Source of the DNA: Pseudomonadota bacterium
GTDB lineage: Bacteria; Pseudomonadota; Gammaproteobacteria; Acidiferrobacterales; UBA6901
Assembly (NCBI GenBank): GCA_021783175.1
Contig: JAJXUF010000005.1
Span: 10,917-74,916 of the forward strand
Reading direction: 5' to 3'
Length of the DNA: 64,000 bases
A program made the position numbers and the translations under genes. Positions 9,056-17,789 of the stretch are shown here, in pieces (the first letter of the stretch is position 1; every line of letters starts with the position of its first letter). The notes beneath the pieces were generated by a model. It was given only the letters and a program-made list of their open reading frames with translations. It was not told the DNA's origin and searched no databases.

Positions 9056-9512
9056 GGTTCAGTCAGACGTCAATTACGACGTGCTCCTCGACTTTTAGCC
9101 GATGACAGGGTAAGGCATCCATAATTTTAGACAACTTCCCAGAAACGCATCGTATGTTTCCGCATCCCACGTTTATCGGTAAGCGCATTCCCATCAACCC
9201 CATCGCCGCCGTCTTCTTCAACATCGACCAGATTCAGGCAAAACCTTGGGATATTGGCGAACGCTCTCATTCTGGCTAGCTCGACCGGGCAGGTCACATG
9301 GACTTTGACTGGCATCGGGTAACTTGTATTTTCACGATTCTAATACTAAGAACAGTAATAAGGTGATAAGCCAAGGGTGACCGCCGGAAGGATGAATATG
9401 TGTCCATGGGTTTCGCCGGCAAAAATCGATAACAAGATGTGAACTGCGCGGTTGAGACGCAGACAGACGAATTCTCGTATTACGGATTGATTAGCACTAC
9501 TTGGGAGGCGAA
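9056..9512. other. Intergenic region upstream of the outer-membrane protein
   Basis: 457 bp between divergent genes. A minus-strand frame at 9127-9315 (62 codons) has no recognisable domain and no ribosome-binding site, so I do not call it. The stretch is A+T-richer than its surroundings and probably holds promoters for both neighbours, but I see no convincing -35/-10 pair. Confidence 0.4.
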
Positions 9513-10175
9513 ATGAGGCGGATATTCTTAGCTGCTCTGACAGCACCGGCTTGGCTTGCATGGGCTGCTGCGGCTCAGGCGGCACCGGCGGTGGACGTCC
9601 ATGCCGGTACGCTTGGTGGCGGACTCGGGGTGGCTTTCGGCGTGATTCCCCATCGCGTCGATCTGCGTGTTGGATTCAATACCTTCAATTACAGCCGGAC
9701 ATTCAATTCCGGCACCGTCGATTACGATGGCAAAGTCAAATTCGAGAATGCCGGCGCGCTGGTCGATCTGTTTCCCTTTGATGGCACATTCAGATTGAGT
9801 CTCGGCCTCTATTACAATAACAACAAGTTTGATCTCACCGGGAAGCCGAACGCGAGCGGCACTTATTCCATTAATGGCACTACCTACACGGTGTCGCAGG
9901 TAGGTTCGCTGGATGGAACGGTGAGTTTTGACAACAGCTCGCCCTATATAGGACTCGGTTTCGGCAATCCGATGCGTGGCGGGCACGTGACGTTCATGTT
10001 CGATGTCGGTGCCATCTATCAGGGTTCTCCGCACGTGACATTGACTGCAACAGGGGCATTGGCAAATCCCCAGCTTGCCAGTGATCTGTCCGTTACCCAG
10101 CAGACGACGCAAACCGACATGGCCAAATTTCGCTGGTGGCCGGTGATCCAGTTCGGAGTGGGATTCAGGTTCTAA
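9513..10175 (+). CDS. Outer-membrane beta-barrel protein, uncharacterised
   Basis: 220-residue exported protein. The signal peptide MRRIFLAALTAPAWLAWAAAAQA is followed by alternating amphipathic strands (DLRVGFNTFNYSRTF, TFRLSLGLYYNNNKF, SSPYIGLGFGNP, HVTFMFDVGAIYQ), and the protein ends in Phe (QFGVGFRF), the usual signature for outer-membrane insertion. GGGAGGCGAA precedes the ATG at 9513. It resembles small 8-stranded barrel families; the role is unknown. Confidence 0.75.
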   Translation: MRRIFLAALTAPAWLAWAAAAQAAPAVDVHAGTLGGGLGVAFGVIPHRVDLRVGFNTFNYSRTFNSGTVDYDGKVKFENAGALVDLFPFDGTFRLSLGLYYNNNKFDLTGKPNASGTYSINGTTYTVSQVGSLDGTVSFDNSSPYIGLGFGNPMRGGHVTFMFDVGAIYQGSPHVTLTATGALANPQLASDLSVTQQTTQTDMAKFRWWPVIQFGVGFRF

Positions 10176-10240
10176 AGGCGGTGGCGCTGTTGTGTGTTGG
10201 TAACACCGGATTCGTCAGTGCCGTCACTGCGGAAAAAATC

Positions 10241-10287
10241 AAACGCCACGCCATTGCCGGCCAGACGGCGACAATGACGTGGCGTTT
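10241..10287. terminator. Bidirectional hairpin between the OMP and GST genes
   Basis: Long imperfect inverted repeat, AAACGCCACG at 10241-10250 pairing with CGTGGCGTTT at 10278-10287 and extended inwards by CCATTG/CAATGA-type pairs. It lies between convergent genes, with flanking A and T runs. Confidence 0.7.
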
Positions 10288-10303
10288 CAGGAAAAAGATC
10301 GCC

Positions 10304-10912
10304 TTATTGGATCAATCCCTCGGCTTTCATCGCTTCCTTGACTGCCGCACGTCCTGACACGCGCGCCATGTAGTCCTTTAGCGCCGGCCACTTTGACAGA
10401 TCCACGTTCAGGAAATTACACCAGTTGAGCACCGTGAAGAGATAGGCATCGGCCACGGTGAACTTATCGCCCATCAGAAATTGTTTGCCCTTAAGTTGTA
10501 TCGTCAGGTAATCGAAACGGCGCGCCAGCGTATTCAGCTGGTTCTGCTTCCAGTCTTCGGGTATTTTGGGATTGAACATCGGTCCGAACTGTTTGTGCAC
10601 TTCGGACGAAATGAAATTGAGCCATTCGATCTCGCGGTAGTGATCCATTGTTCCTACGGGCGGTACCAAACCGGACGCGGGCTTCTGTTCGGCAATATAC
10701 TGGAGCACCACTGCTACCTCGGAAAGTAAGTCGCCGCTGTCCAGCTTGATTGCCGGCACATAGCCCTTCGGGTTGATCTTCATGTAGTCCTCACCCTTGG
10801 CAGTCTTGTGTGTGGCGAGATCAACCTTTTCAATATCAAAGGGCAGGCCGGTCTCGCGCAGGGCAATATGCGCGGCCATCGAGCATGCCCCAGGGGTAAA
10901 ATAGAGTTTCAT
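10304..10912 (-). CDS. Glutathione S-transferase, beta class
   Basis: 202 residues, the usual GST length. The N-terminal thioredoxin-like domain begins MKLYFTPGACSMAAHIALRE, with Cys10 as in beta-class enzymes, followed by the cis-Pro segment GYVPAIKLDSGDLLSEVAVVLQYI that binds glutathione. The helical C-terminal domain contains the fold-capping motif FTVADAYLFTVLNW. AAGGAG lies 8 bases before the ATG at 10912. Substrate unknown; likely a cytosolic detoxification or redox enzyme. Confidence 0.9.
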   Translation of the reverse strand: MKLYFTPGACSMAAHIALRETGLPFDIEKVDLATHKTAKGEDYMKINPKGYVPAIKLDSGDLLSEVAVVLQYIAEQKPASGLVPPVGTMDHYREIEWLNFISSEVHKQFGPMFNPKIPEDWKQNQLNTLARRFDYLTIQLKGKQFLMGDKFTVADAYLFTVLNWCNFLNVDLSKWPALKDYMARVSGRAAVKEAMKAEGLIQ

Positions 10913-11247
10913 CGAAGCGCTCCTTTCTTGTTGGGAATCGAACAACTCCAGCACATCGCACTGGCATCAACGCAGTACGAGCCGTGGCATTTTGACACAA
11001 GCTGTGTCCGCACTGTTAGATGTATCCTCGCGGAAATCATTCCATAGCGGACAAGCTTTTTACGGGCGCCGTTCATCGCGCTGGCAGGAATGGCCGGTGT
11101 TGCTGGACTCGAACCCCTCCGGACCCGCGACTTTTGCCCGGCGCCTGTCGGCTGATTTTAGCCAGGGCGCAGGTGTTTGTGTATTCCCGGCCAGACTTTG
11201 TATTATTCGTCTCTTGTCATTGTTTGGTCATCAAGGAGAGAACCGCC

Positions 11248-11559
11248 ATGCATGTAACCCTGGTCGATGTGCGCGTCAAACCCGAGCATATTACTGATTT
11301 CATCCAGGCCACACGCGCCAATCATATGGCATCCGTTAGCGAAACCGGCAATCTGCGCTTCGATGTGCTGCAATCGCCCGACGACTCCAGTCGATTCATG
11401 CTGTATGAGGCCTATGTGTCCGCTGATGCCGCAGCAGCCCATAAGCAGACCGTTCACTATCTGCACTGGAGGGATAGCGTGGCCTCATGGATGGAGGCGC
11501 CGCGTGTCGGCACGGCGTATCACGGACTTTTCCCGCAAGTCTCAAGACGAAATGATTGA
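11248..11559 (+). CDS. Antibiotic biosynthesis monooxygenase (ABM) domain protein
   Basis: 103-residue ferredoxin-like fold protein of the ABM/YgiN family: MHVTLVDVRVKPEHITDFIQATRANH, then FDVLQSPDDSSRFMLYEAYVS and AAHKQTVHYLHW. Members are small oxygenases, quinol oxidases or LsrG-like isomerases; the substrate here is unknown. AAGGAGAG precedes the ATG. Its stop overlaps the start of the alcohol dehydrogenase gene (ATG at 11552), so the two are translationally coupled and probably act together. Confidence 0.85.
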   Translation: MHVTLVDVRVKPEHITDFIQATRANHMASVSETGNLRFDVLQSPDDSSRFMLYEAYVSADAAAAHKQTVHYLHWRDSVASWMEAPRVGTAYHGLFPQVSRRND

Positions 11560-12739
11560 CGCATTCGCGCTGACAGGGCTGCCGAATATTTTTTTTGGCG
11601 AAGGGCGTTTCGCCGAAGTGCCGGCACTTGCCAGGCGCTTTGGCGACCGCGTGTTGCTGGTGACAGGAGGCCGGTCATTGCGCCAGACGACACAATGGTC
11701 GCAGCTGCTCGATGCTTTGCGCGCGGCCGGCTGCGAATTCTACGAGCTTAAAGTCGAGAGCGAACCCTCACCGCAACTCGTGGATTCGGCGGTTGCTGCC
11801 CACCGGGCAGCAGGAATCGAAGTGGTGGTTGGCATCGGCGGAGGCAGCGTGCTGGATGCGGCGAAAGCAATTGCCGGATTGCTGCCGCACGGCAATTCTG
11901 TGCTGGATCACCTTGAAGGTGTCGGCCCCGAACTGCCTTATCGCGGTCCTTCCACACCCTTTATCGCGGTGCCGACCACTGCAGGCACTGGAAGTGAGGC
12001 AACTAAAAACGCCGTACTCAGTATTCAAGGTTTGAAGGGATTCAAGAAATCTTTTCGACATGATCTATTGGTGCCGAGGTATGCGGTCGTCGATCCTGAT
12101 CTGCTAAGGGGTTGCCCGCCCGACCTGATTGCCGCCAACGGGATGGATGCTTTGACTCAGGTGCTCGAGTCTTATGTTTCGGCTCGGGCCAACGCCTTTT
12201 CCGATGCGCTCGCCTTAAGCGGCATCGAGGCCGCTCGCGTCGGGCTGTTGCCATGGTATGAAGCGGGAGCAGATGCGGGCGGTGCGCGTTCCAGCATGGC
12301 CTATGCGGCACTCTTATCCGGCATCACGCTTGCTCAAGTGGGTCTCGGGTCCGTGCACGGGCTGGCTTCGCCAATTGGCGCCTTCTTTCCGGTGCCGCAC
12401 GGTGTGGTGTGCGGCACGTTGGTGGCGGCCGCGACGGAGATCAATATCCGGGCATTGGAGCAGCGCGCTCCCGCACACAAGGCTTTGGGCAAATACGCCC
12501 AGGTCGGGCGTTTATTCAGTGGTAAGCAAGGGTTGGCAGATCATGCAGCGCGACTTGCGCTGGTCGACACGCTGGTCCAGTGGACTGAGCGTCTGGGTTT
12601 GCCGTGTCTTGGCGCTTACGGCATCACGACCGGGGATTTTGATGCAATCGTCGCAGGCTGTCGGGGAAGCAGCATGAAAACCAACCCCATCGTGCTGGAA
12701 GACGCGGAAGTCAGAGAGATCCTTCAGGCGAGACTGTAA
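11552..12739 (+). CDS. Iron-type (group III) alcohol dehydrogenase
   Basis: 395-residue Fe-ADH-family enzyme. NAD-binding GIGGGSVLDAAKAIA and PTTAGTGSEATKNAV segments are clear. Metal-site region: NGMDALTQVLESYVS, then SVHGLASPIGAFFPVPHGVVCG. In classical Fe-ADHs the first motif is DALTH; here the His position is Gln, while both later His residues are kept. Some subfamilies carry this change, so activity or metal preference may differ. Substrate unknown. Coupled to the upstream ABM gene by an 8-nt overlap and followed by a hairpin at 12747-12773. Confidence 0.87.
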   Translation: MIDAFALTGLPNIFFGEGRFAEVPALARRFGDRVLLVTGGRSLRQTTQWSQLLDALRAAGCEFYELKVESEPSPQLVDSAVAAHRAAGIEVVVGIGGGSVLDAAKAIAGLLPHGNSVLDHLEGVGPELPYRGPSTPFIAVPTTAGTGSEATKNAVLSIQGLKGFKKSFRHDLLVPRYAVVDPDLLRGCPPDLIAANGMDALTQVLESYVSARANAFSDALALSGIEAARVGLLPWYEAGADAGGARSSMAYAALLSGITLAQVGLGSVHGLASPIGAFFPVPHGVVCGTLVAAATEINIRALEQRAPAHKALGKYAQVGRLFSGKQGLADHAARLALVDTLVQWTERLGLPCLGAYGITTGDFDAIVAGCRGSSMKTNPIVLEDAEVREILQARL

Positions 12740-12746
12740 CAGTCGA

Positions 12747-12773
12747 CTCCGCGACATCACCAAAATCGCGGAG
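12747..12773. terminator. Hairpin between convergent genes
   Basis: CTCCGCGA at 12747-12754 pairs perfectly with TCGCGGAG at 12766-12773. It lies directly after the alcohol dehydrogenase stop and before the end of the small exported-protein gene. Confidence 0.6.
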
Positions 12774-12791
12774 CCGGTGTTGCCCGAAATA

Positions 12792-13079
12792 TCAGTTGTC
12801 GTCGCCCAAGCTGCGGTAAAAGGTGTACTTCGCAGGGCGCTTGACCAGCTCATGATAGGTCCGCCCCACGCTCAAGGTCGGTAGCGAAATCGGCAGGGAT
12901 CCAACGAATATGACTGCGCCGGCGACCGTTGCCACCAAGCCTATGGGGCGCAAGATAAACAGGTCCAGCAGCACCGAGCCGTCATCACCTGGCTGATAGG
13001 CATAGGCTGATGGCGCAGCGAGGCCCGTGAGAAGGCCCGCCAGAACCGTGACCATGACAAGTTTCTTTGCTTTTATCAT
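12792..13079 (-). CDS. Small exported/membrane protein, unknown function
   Basis: 95 residues. The signal peptide MIKAKKLVMVTVLAGLLTGLAAPSAYA is followed by DDGSVLLDLFILRPIGLVATVAGAVIFVGSLPISL, a hydrophobic segment, and a short polar tail GRTYHELVKRPAKYTFYRSLGD. GAGGG precedes the ATG at 13079. I do not recognise the family by name; the protein is probably held in the inner membrane by its second hydrophobic segment. Confidence 0.7.
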   Translation of the reverse strand: MIKAKKLVMVTVLAGLLTGLAAPSAYAYQPGDDGSVLLDLFILRPIGLVATVAGAVIFVGSLPISLPTLSVGRTYHELVKRPAKYTFYRSLGDDN

Positions 13080-13321
13080 TGATTTTTCCCTCTTAAACGG
13101 GTTAGGCGGGGCAAATAGGCCGTTTACTTCACCCCGGCGTTTCCCCCTGGGGCCCGTGTTTCTCCCCCATAGTATAGTGAAAAATAGCAGCTTCAACAGC
13201 GTTTCTGCTGAGATACAGTGTTGCACACAAGTCCAGTTGTGCAAGGTGGTCCGCCAGACGGGGGTAGGCCGGGGCGGATGAGGGCGGTATATTCATAATA
13301 TATGATGAAGCCGTGTCAAAA

Positions 13322-13927
13322 ATGGAGGCTAAAAAGGCATTGCAGAATGACAGCGCTTTGAATTTGCCCGCTAGACCGGCGCTCAACATCGATAAAAGCA
13401 GCGGATTGGTGGAAGGAGTGCGCTTCGTGCCCTCACCGAATAGCGACGCACGCCCCCCGGACATGGCGATCGAGGTGTTGATTATCCACTCGATCAGCCT
13501 GCCTCCGGGCGAGTTCGGTGGCGATGATATCGAGCGTCTGTTCTGCAACCGCCTTGATGCGGCGCGTCACCCGTTTTTTCGCGAAATAGACGGTTTGCGC
13601 GTTTCTGCGCATCTGCTGGTCCGCCGCAGCGGGGAGCTCATTCAGTTCGTTCCGTTTCACGCGCGTGCCTGGCATGCGGGTGTATCCTGCTGCGAAGGCC
13701 GCACCCGGGTGAACGACTTTTCCATTGGCATCGAACTTGAAGGTGCAGATGATGTGCCGTTCGAGGATGTCCAATATGCGGTGCTTGCTGCGGTGACGCG
13801 ATCGCTGCTTGATGTTTACCGCGGCATAACGCCCGACAGAATCTACGGTCATGCGGACATTGCCCCGGAACGCAAGACCGATCCGGGCCCATCGTTTGAC
13901 TGGACGCGCTACCGGCAATCTCTGTAG
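13322..13927 (+). CDS. ampD: 1,6-anhydro-N-acetylmuramyl-L-alanine amidase AmpD
   Basis: About 201 residues. Hallmarks of cytosolic AmpD are GVRFVPSPNSDARP, IIHSISLPPGEFG (zinc His), the ELIQFVPFHARAWHAG segment, and the C-terminal YGHADIAPERKTDPGPSFDW with the second His and the Asp zinc ligand. It cleaves anhydro-muropeptides during cell-wall recycling. A GTG at 13313 is an alternative start, three codons upstream. The ampE-like gene follows after 65 bp, as in other gammaproteobacteria. Confidence 0.93.
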   Translation: MEAKKALQNDSALNLPARPALNIDKSSGLVEGVRFVPSPNSDARPPDMAIEVLIIHSISLPPGEFGGDDIERLFCNRLDAARHPFFREIDGLRVSAHLLVRRSGELIQFVPFHARAWHAGVSCCEGRTRVNDFSIGIELEGADDVPFEDVQYAVLAAVTRSLLDVYRGITPDRIYGHADIAPERKTDPGPSFDWTRYRQSL

Positions 13928-13992
13928 CATAATTGGGATGTAAGGCAGCGAGGTTGGCGCTCGCCGCCCGGGTGTATTCAAGGAAATTCAAA

Positions 13993-14922
13993 ATGACTTA
14001 CATTCTCGTGACGATTTTACTGGCGATTCTGTTGGATCGCCTGGCTCCGAATCGCAATGGCGTTCAAATCTGGTCATGGTACAGCGACTGGGCCGAGTCG
14101 ATTGAGCAGCGTTTCAACGGCGGCACCCGGGCGCAGGGGTTGAGTGCCGTCTTTATCGCTGTGGTGCCAATTTGCGTAGGCGTGTTTCTGGCAAGCCTGA
14201 TCCTGGGCGAAATCGTTGGAATTCTGCAGCTTGCCTTTAACGTTGTCGTACTCTACATGTGTGTGGATCTCTATCGGCTGGGGAAAGCCGCGCAGGCGGT
14301 ATCGGCTGCGCTCGACAGCGGTGATATCAATGAGGCGCTCGCACATCTGCGTGAGTTGACCGGAAAGGACAGTGGCGAGCGCAGCGAAGCGACTGTTGCT
14401 CACGCCACGGTAGAAGCCGTTCTGAAACAGGCCAACTCGCTGGTGATGGCGCCCCTGTTCTGGTTCATTGTGCTGGGTCCGCTGGGAGCGGTGTTGCAGC
14501 GCATGGCGTCCGTGCTGGATCGCTTGTGGGGACACCGCAGTTCGCGCTTTGCCGAATTCGGTTGGGCGGCGGCGCGCCTGGACGACCTGCTCGGTTGGAT
14601 CCCGGCGCGTATCACGGCGTTGAGCTACGCCATCATGGGAAGTTTCGAAGACGCATTGCACTGCTGGCGGCGCCAGGCGGGCATGTGGTCGGATATCAAC
14701 AGCGGTCCGTTGCTCGCGTCTGGGCTTGGGGCAATGCATCTCAATTCCTGTGAAGAGCAGGAAGAGGATGCCTACGGCAATCGCATTGTTTCGCGTGCCA
14801 TTCTACCTGATGCTGGCGATGTGCGCCGTGTGGTTGCCCTGGTGTGGCGGGTGCTGCTGTTCTGGCTGGGCGTGGCGATCTTAATGTCGGGCGCTCATCT
14901 TTTCGGCTTGTTCGCACGCTAG
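13993..14922 (+). CDS. ampE: AmpE / CobD-CbiB family inner-membrane protein
   Basis: 309-residue polytopic membrane protein beginning MTYILVTILLAILLDRLAPN, with hydrophobic segments near 47-80, 155-180 and 285-305, plus ARITALSYAIMGSFEDALHCWRRQ, a stretch shared by AmpE and CobD/CbiB proteins. AAGGAAATTCAAA precedes the ATG. Position after ampD argues for AmpE (regulatory partner of cell-wall recycling); the B12 genes that follow leave open a CobD/CbiB role in cobinamide synthesis. I favour AmpE because no other de novo cobalamin genes are present. Confidence 0.7.
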   Translation: MTYILVTILLAILLDRLAPNRNGVQIWSWYSDWAESIEQRFNGGTRAQGLSAVFIAVVPICVGVFLASLILGEIVGILQLAFNVVVLYMCVDLYRLGKAAQAVSAALDSGDINEALAHLRELTGKDSGERSEATVAHATVEAVLKQANSLVMAPLFWFIVLGPLGAVLQRMASVLDRLWGHRSSRFAEFGWAAARLDDLLGWIPARITALSYAIMGSFEDALHCWRRQAGMWSDINSGPLLASGLGAMHLNSCEEQEEDAYGNRIVSRAILPDAGDVRRVVALVWRVLLFWLGVAILMSGAHLFGLFAR

Positions 14923-15024
14923 CGGCGCCCTGACAGCAACTTTGCATATTGCGCTATTTCTCCGCTTGCTGAGCTTTTCCCTTTTCATCTTAAACGTGGC
15001 AAGTACGCCAGCCAAGTTCCAGTC

Positions 15025-15642
15025 ATGACGCAGGCTCGGCGTTTGACGCTCATTGATCTTATCCGCCATGGTGAACCGGTTGGCGGTCAGCGTTACCGCG
15101 GGCAGACCGACGATCCGCTGAGCGCGACCGGCTGGAACCAGATGCGGGAGGCAGTTGCCGGGCTGGCAAACTGGGATGTCATTGTCACGTCTCCACTCAG
15201 CCGCTGCGCCGAATTTGCGCGGGAACTGGGCGGGAAACTGGCGCTACCGGTAAAGGAAGATGAGCGGCTGAAAGAGATCGGATTCGGCGCGTGGGAAGGC
15301 CTAACCCCGGAGGAAATCAGCCGCAACGATCCGGAAATACTGCGTCGCTTCTGGCAGGATCCAGTACGCCATCGGCCGCAGGGCGCAGAAACCCTGGCGG
15401 ACTTTCGCGTGCGCGTGCACGCTGCATGGCAGGATCTTACTGACAAATTTGCGCAGCAGCGCATTCTGGTGGTGGCGCATGCCGGAGTGATTCGCATGTG
15501 CATCAGCCTCGTGTTGGGGGTGCCGCTGGACAATATCTTCCGCATCCGCGTGGAAAACGCCGGTCTGACGCGTATCCGTGTCGAGCACGGTGACAGCGGA
15601 CAATTTCCCACATTGGTATTTCACGGCGGAAAACCACGATGA
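15025..15642 (+). CDS. cobC: Histidine phosphatase, CobC (alpha-ribazole phosphatase)-like
   Basis: 205-residue phosphoglycerate-mutase-like phosphatase. The phosphohistidine motif is LIRHGEP near residue 13; conserved PLSRCAEFA, ERLKEIGFGAWEG and VVAHAGVIRM complete the active site. The gene overlaps btuF by 4 nt (ATGA), which ties it to cobalamin metabolism, where CobC removes the phosphate of alpha-ribazole phosphate to finish the lower ligand. Other members of this fold act on other phosphates, so the assignment rests on context. Confidence 0.8.
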   Translation: MTQARRLTLIDLIRHGEPVGGQRYRGQTDDPLSATGWNQMREAVAGLANWDVIVTSPLSRCAEFARELGGKLALPVKEDERLKEIGFGAWEGLTPEEISRNDPEILRRFWQDPVRHRPQGAETLADFRVRVHAAWQDLTDKFAQQRILVVAHAGVIRMCISLVLGVPLDNIFRIRVENAGLTRIRVEHGDSGQFPTLVFHGGKPR

Positions 15643-16583
15643 GAGTTCGCTGGCTGGCGGTCCTGTGCGCATTGGTTAGTGTTTGCGCGCAGGCACAGGT
15701 TAGCGCCATCGACGCTCGTGGCGTCGATGTCGTACTTCAGAAACCCGCGCGGCGCATCGTGAGCCTAGCGCCGAATGTTACCGAGTTACTGTATGCGGCG
15801 GGTGCGGGCAGTCGGATTGTGGGAGTGTCGGCGTTCAGTGATTATCCGCCGCAGGCGGGCGCGCTGCCCAGGATCGGCAACAGTACGCGACTTGATCTAG
15901 AGCGCATTCTTTCGCTGCATCCGGATCTGGTCGTCGGTTGGCTGAGCGGTAATGGACCTTCCGACATCGAACACCTGCAGCAAGCCGGTCTGCCAGTATT
16001 TCTCAGCGAACCAGATCGGCTCGCACGGATTCCCGGACTGATCGTTGCGCTTGGACATCTGGCAGGAACGGATGTGCAGGCCAGACGCGCGGCGCAAGAC
16101 TTTCGCGCCGGGCTAGGTAGACTACGTGCCAGGTACGCCGCCAGGACATCGCTCAGCGTGTTCTTTCAGATTTCCTCTGAACCGCTTATTACTCTGAATG
16201 ACCGGCAGATCGTGAGCGATGTCCTTCATTTGTGCGGTGCCAGCAATGTTTTCGGCAATCTCAGGAGCATTGCCCCACAGATTGGTCGCGAGGATGTGCT
16301 GCGCGCTGATCCGGATGTAATCCTGATTGCCGAGCCGCGTGCCGAGGCCGAAGCTGACCGTGCAAGATGGCTGCGCATCACTTCGTTGCGCGCAGCGCGC
16401 GCGCAGCATATTTATGTCCTCGACCCGGATCTCATCCAACGGCCGGGGCCGAGACTTCTCGAGGGCGCACGTCAGATGTGTGCAGTGCTGCAGGCGGCCC
16501 GCCACAGCTCGCCGCGTCGGGACTTGAATTCAGTCAGCCGTTCCGGCCGCGTGGCTTTGCCGGTTGCCACAGCACGTCGCTGA
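15639..16583 (+). CDS. btuF: Cobalamin-binding periplasmic protein BtuF
   Basis: 314 residues with signal peptide MRVRWLAVLCALVSVCAQAQ, then class III binding-protein lobes: PARRIVSLAPNVTELLYAAGAGSRIVGVSAFSDYPP and DLVVGW, with a long connecting helix. The family delivers B12 to BtuCD. Its 3' end overlaps the convergent cobO gene by 50 bp; the last 25 or so residues (rich in Arg and Ser) look like an unconserved tail. It is coupled to cobC upstream. Confidence 0.88.
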   Translation: MRVRWLAVLCALVSVCAQAQVSAIDARGVDVVLQKPARRIVSLAPNVTELLYAAGAGSRIVGVSAFSDYPPQAGALPRIGNSTRLDLERILSLHPDLVVGWLSGNGPSDIEHLQQAGLPVFLSEPDRLARIPGLIVALGHLAGTDVQARRAAQDFRAGLGRLRARYAARTSLSVFFQISSEPLITLNDRQIVSDVLHLCGASNVFGNLRSIAPQIGREDVLRADPDVILIAEPRAEAEADRARWLRITSLRAARAQHIYVLDPDLIQRPGPRLLEGARQMCAVLQAARHSSPRRDLNSVSRSGRVALPVATARR

Positions 16584-17097
16584 CCCCGCCAAAACTGTTG
16601 AGGTTGCGGGCCAGCACGAATAGCAGGTCGGACAGACGGTTGAGGTAGTGCAAGGCAGCGGGCGAGACCGCTTCCTGACGCGACAGGCTGTAGACGCGGC
16701 GTTCTGCGCGTCGGCACACACTGCGCGCCAGGTGGCAAATGGCTGCGGCACGCGTTCCTCCGGGTAGAATGAATTCCTTGAGCGGCGGCAGTTCCGCATT
16801 CAGGGCATCAAGCAGAATTTCCAGTTCCCCGACACGACGTTCTTCCACGATGTTGTGGCCAGGTATCGACAGTTCGCCGCCCAGATCGAACAGGCAGTGC
16901 TGAATGCCAACAAGGGCTCCGGCGACGTGATCGGGCAGCGCCTCAGTCTGCAGCAAACCCAGCATGCTGTTGAGCTCGTCAATCGCGCCCAGCGCCTCGA
17001 CGCGTGCGCTGTCTTTGGGCACGCGCGTGCCATCGCCCAATCCGGTGGTGCCATCATCGCCGGTGCGAGTGTAGATCTTCGAAAGGCGATGACCCAT
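16534..17097 (-). CDS. Cob(I)yrinic acid a,c-diamide adenosyltransferase, PduO type
   Basis: 187 residues. N-terminal KIYTRTGDDGTTGLGDGTRVPKD is the ATP-binding P-loop-like motif of PduO-type corrinoid adenosyltransferases, followed by GAIDELNSMLG, FILPGGTRAAAICHLARSVCRRAERR and LNRLSDLLFVLAR. It makes adenosylcobalamin or its precursor from cob(I)alamin and ATP in the cytosol. GGAG precedes the ATG. It lies 15 bp after the tonB stop, so tonB, btuB and this gene are probably one riboswitch-led unit. Confidence 0.93.
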   Translation of the reverse strand: MGHRLSKIYTRTGDDGTTGLGDGTRVPKDSARVEALGAIDELNSMLGLLQTEALPDHVAGALVGIQHCLFDLGGELSIPGHNIVEERRVGELEILLDALNAELPPLKEFILPGGTRAAAICHLARSVCRRAERRVYSLSRQEAVSPAALHYLNRLSDLLFVLARNLNSFGGVSDVLWQPAKPRGRNG

Positions 17098-17112
17098 CAG
17101 TTAGAACTCCGC

Positions 17113-17784
17113 TCAGCTTTCACTTAGCCTATACACGATTGGCACAAGTAGGTCAAAAGCGCTGCCACGCAGCAGGGCAGTTGCTTTGGGCAAGCGCGCG
17201 ACATGGCCGAGACTGCGTTCGGCGGCCGTATCGAGTACGGCATACCCCGAGCTCCTTACGAGCCGAATGCCGTCAAGACGGCCGTCGGCCTCGACCCGCA
17301 GGTGCAACAGCACGCGACCTTCCCAACCCTCCTCGCGGGCGAGCAGAGGGTAGTGGAAGTAGGGCGCCAGCGACTGCAGTACCAGCTGTGTCAATCGCTC
17401 GCCGGTTGCCGCAGCCGCGACACTTGTCTGTTGCTGATCGCCGGCGGTGGCGTCACGTTGTGCCGACGGCTGCGGTTGTTCGACCGGGTTTCCCGCGGCC
17501 GGCGGTTGTGCCGCCGGTGCCGCGGCTATTGCGCTACCCGGCTGCACCGCCGCCATGTGCTCGGTCGCAACGCGGGGTTGCGCAGCGGAACGCGTTGCAT
17601 GCGGTGCGCCGATTCTGGTTTGCGGCGCGGCGCCGGCGGCGGCTGCGATGCTCGGTGGCAGCAATGTCACGTCCAGGTTTGTGCCGCTTAGCATCGGAAA
17701 TGGCGGCCTCATTGCCAGGATCGAGATAACCGCAGCGTGCGCCAGCAGCGACAGCATAACGAATCGCGGCAATCGCGCTGACAT
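17113..17784 (-). CDS. tonB: TonB-family energy transducer, B12 cluster
   Basis: About 223 residues. One N-terminal membrane helix (FVMLSLLAHAAVISILAM), a long Ala/Pro/Gln-rich periplasmic spacer (about 45-135), then a C-terminal TonB domain with YPLLAREEGWEGRVLLHLRVEADGRL and SSGYAVLDTAAERS. GGTGA precedes the ATG at 17784; a GTG at 17793 overlapping the btuB stop is an alternative. Location directly behind btuB indicates a dedicated transducer for B12 uptake. No exbB or exbD is visible here. Confidence 0.85.
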   Translation of the reverse strand: MSARLPRFVMLSLLAHAAVISILAMRPPFPMLSGTNLDVTLLPPSIAAAAGAAPQTRIGAPHATRSAAQPRVATEHMAAVQPGSAIAAAPAAQPPAAGNPVEQPQPSAQRDATAGDQQQTSVAAAATGERLTQLVLQSLAPYFHYPLLAREEGWEGRVLLHLRVEADGRLDGIRLVRSSGYAVLDTAAERSLGHVARLPKATALLRGSAFDLLVPIVYRLSES

Positions 17785-17789
17785 CGGGT

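Noticed and set aside
8333..9124. 263-codon plus-strand frame opposite the DUF4197 gene
   Set aside because: It is antisense to a gene with clear signal peptide and family features; a shadow frame.
9127..9315. 62-codon minus-strand frame upstream of the outer-membrane protein
   Set aside because: No domain, no ribosome-binding site, and no sign of conservation from sequence alone.
11094..11124. tRNA-like T-arm on the minus strand (GGTTCGAGTCC followed by ...CCGGCCA)
   Set aside because: The T-stem does not pair (AGGGG against CCAGC) and no D-arm or anticodon arm can be built upstream, so it is neither an intact tRNA nor a convincing remnant.
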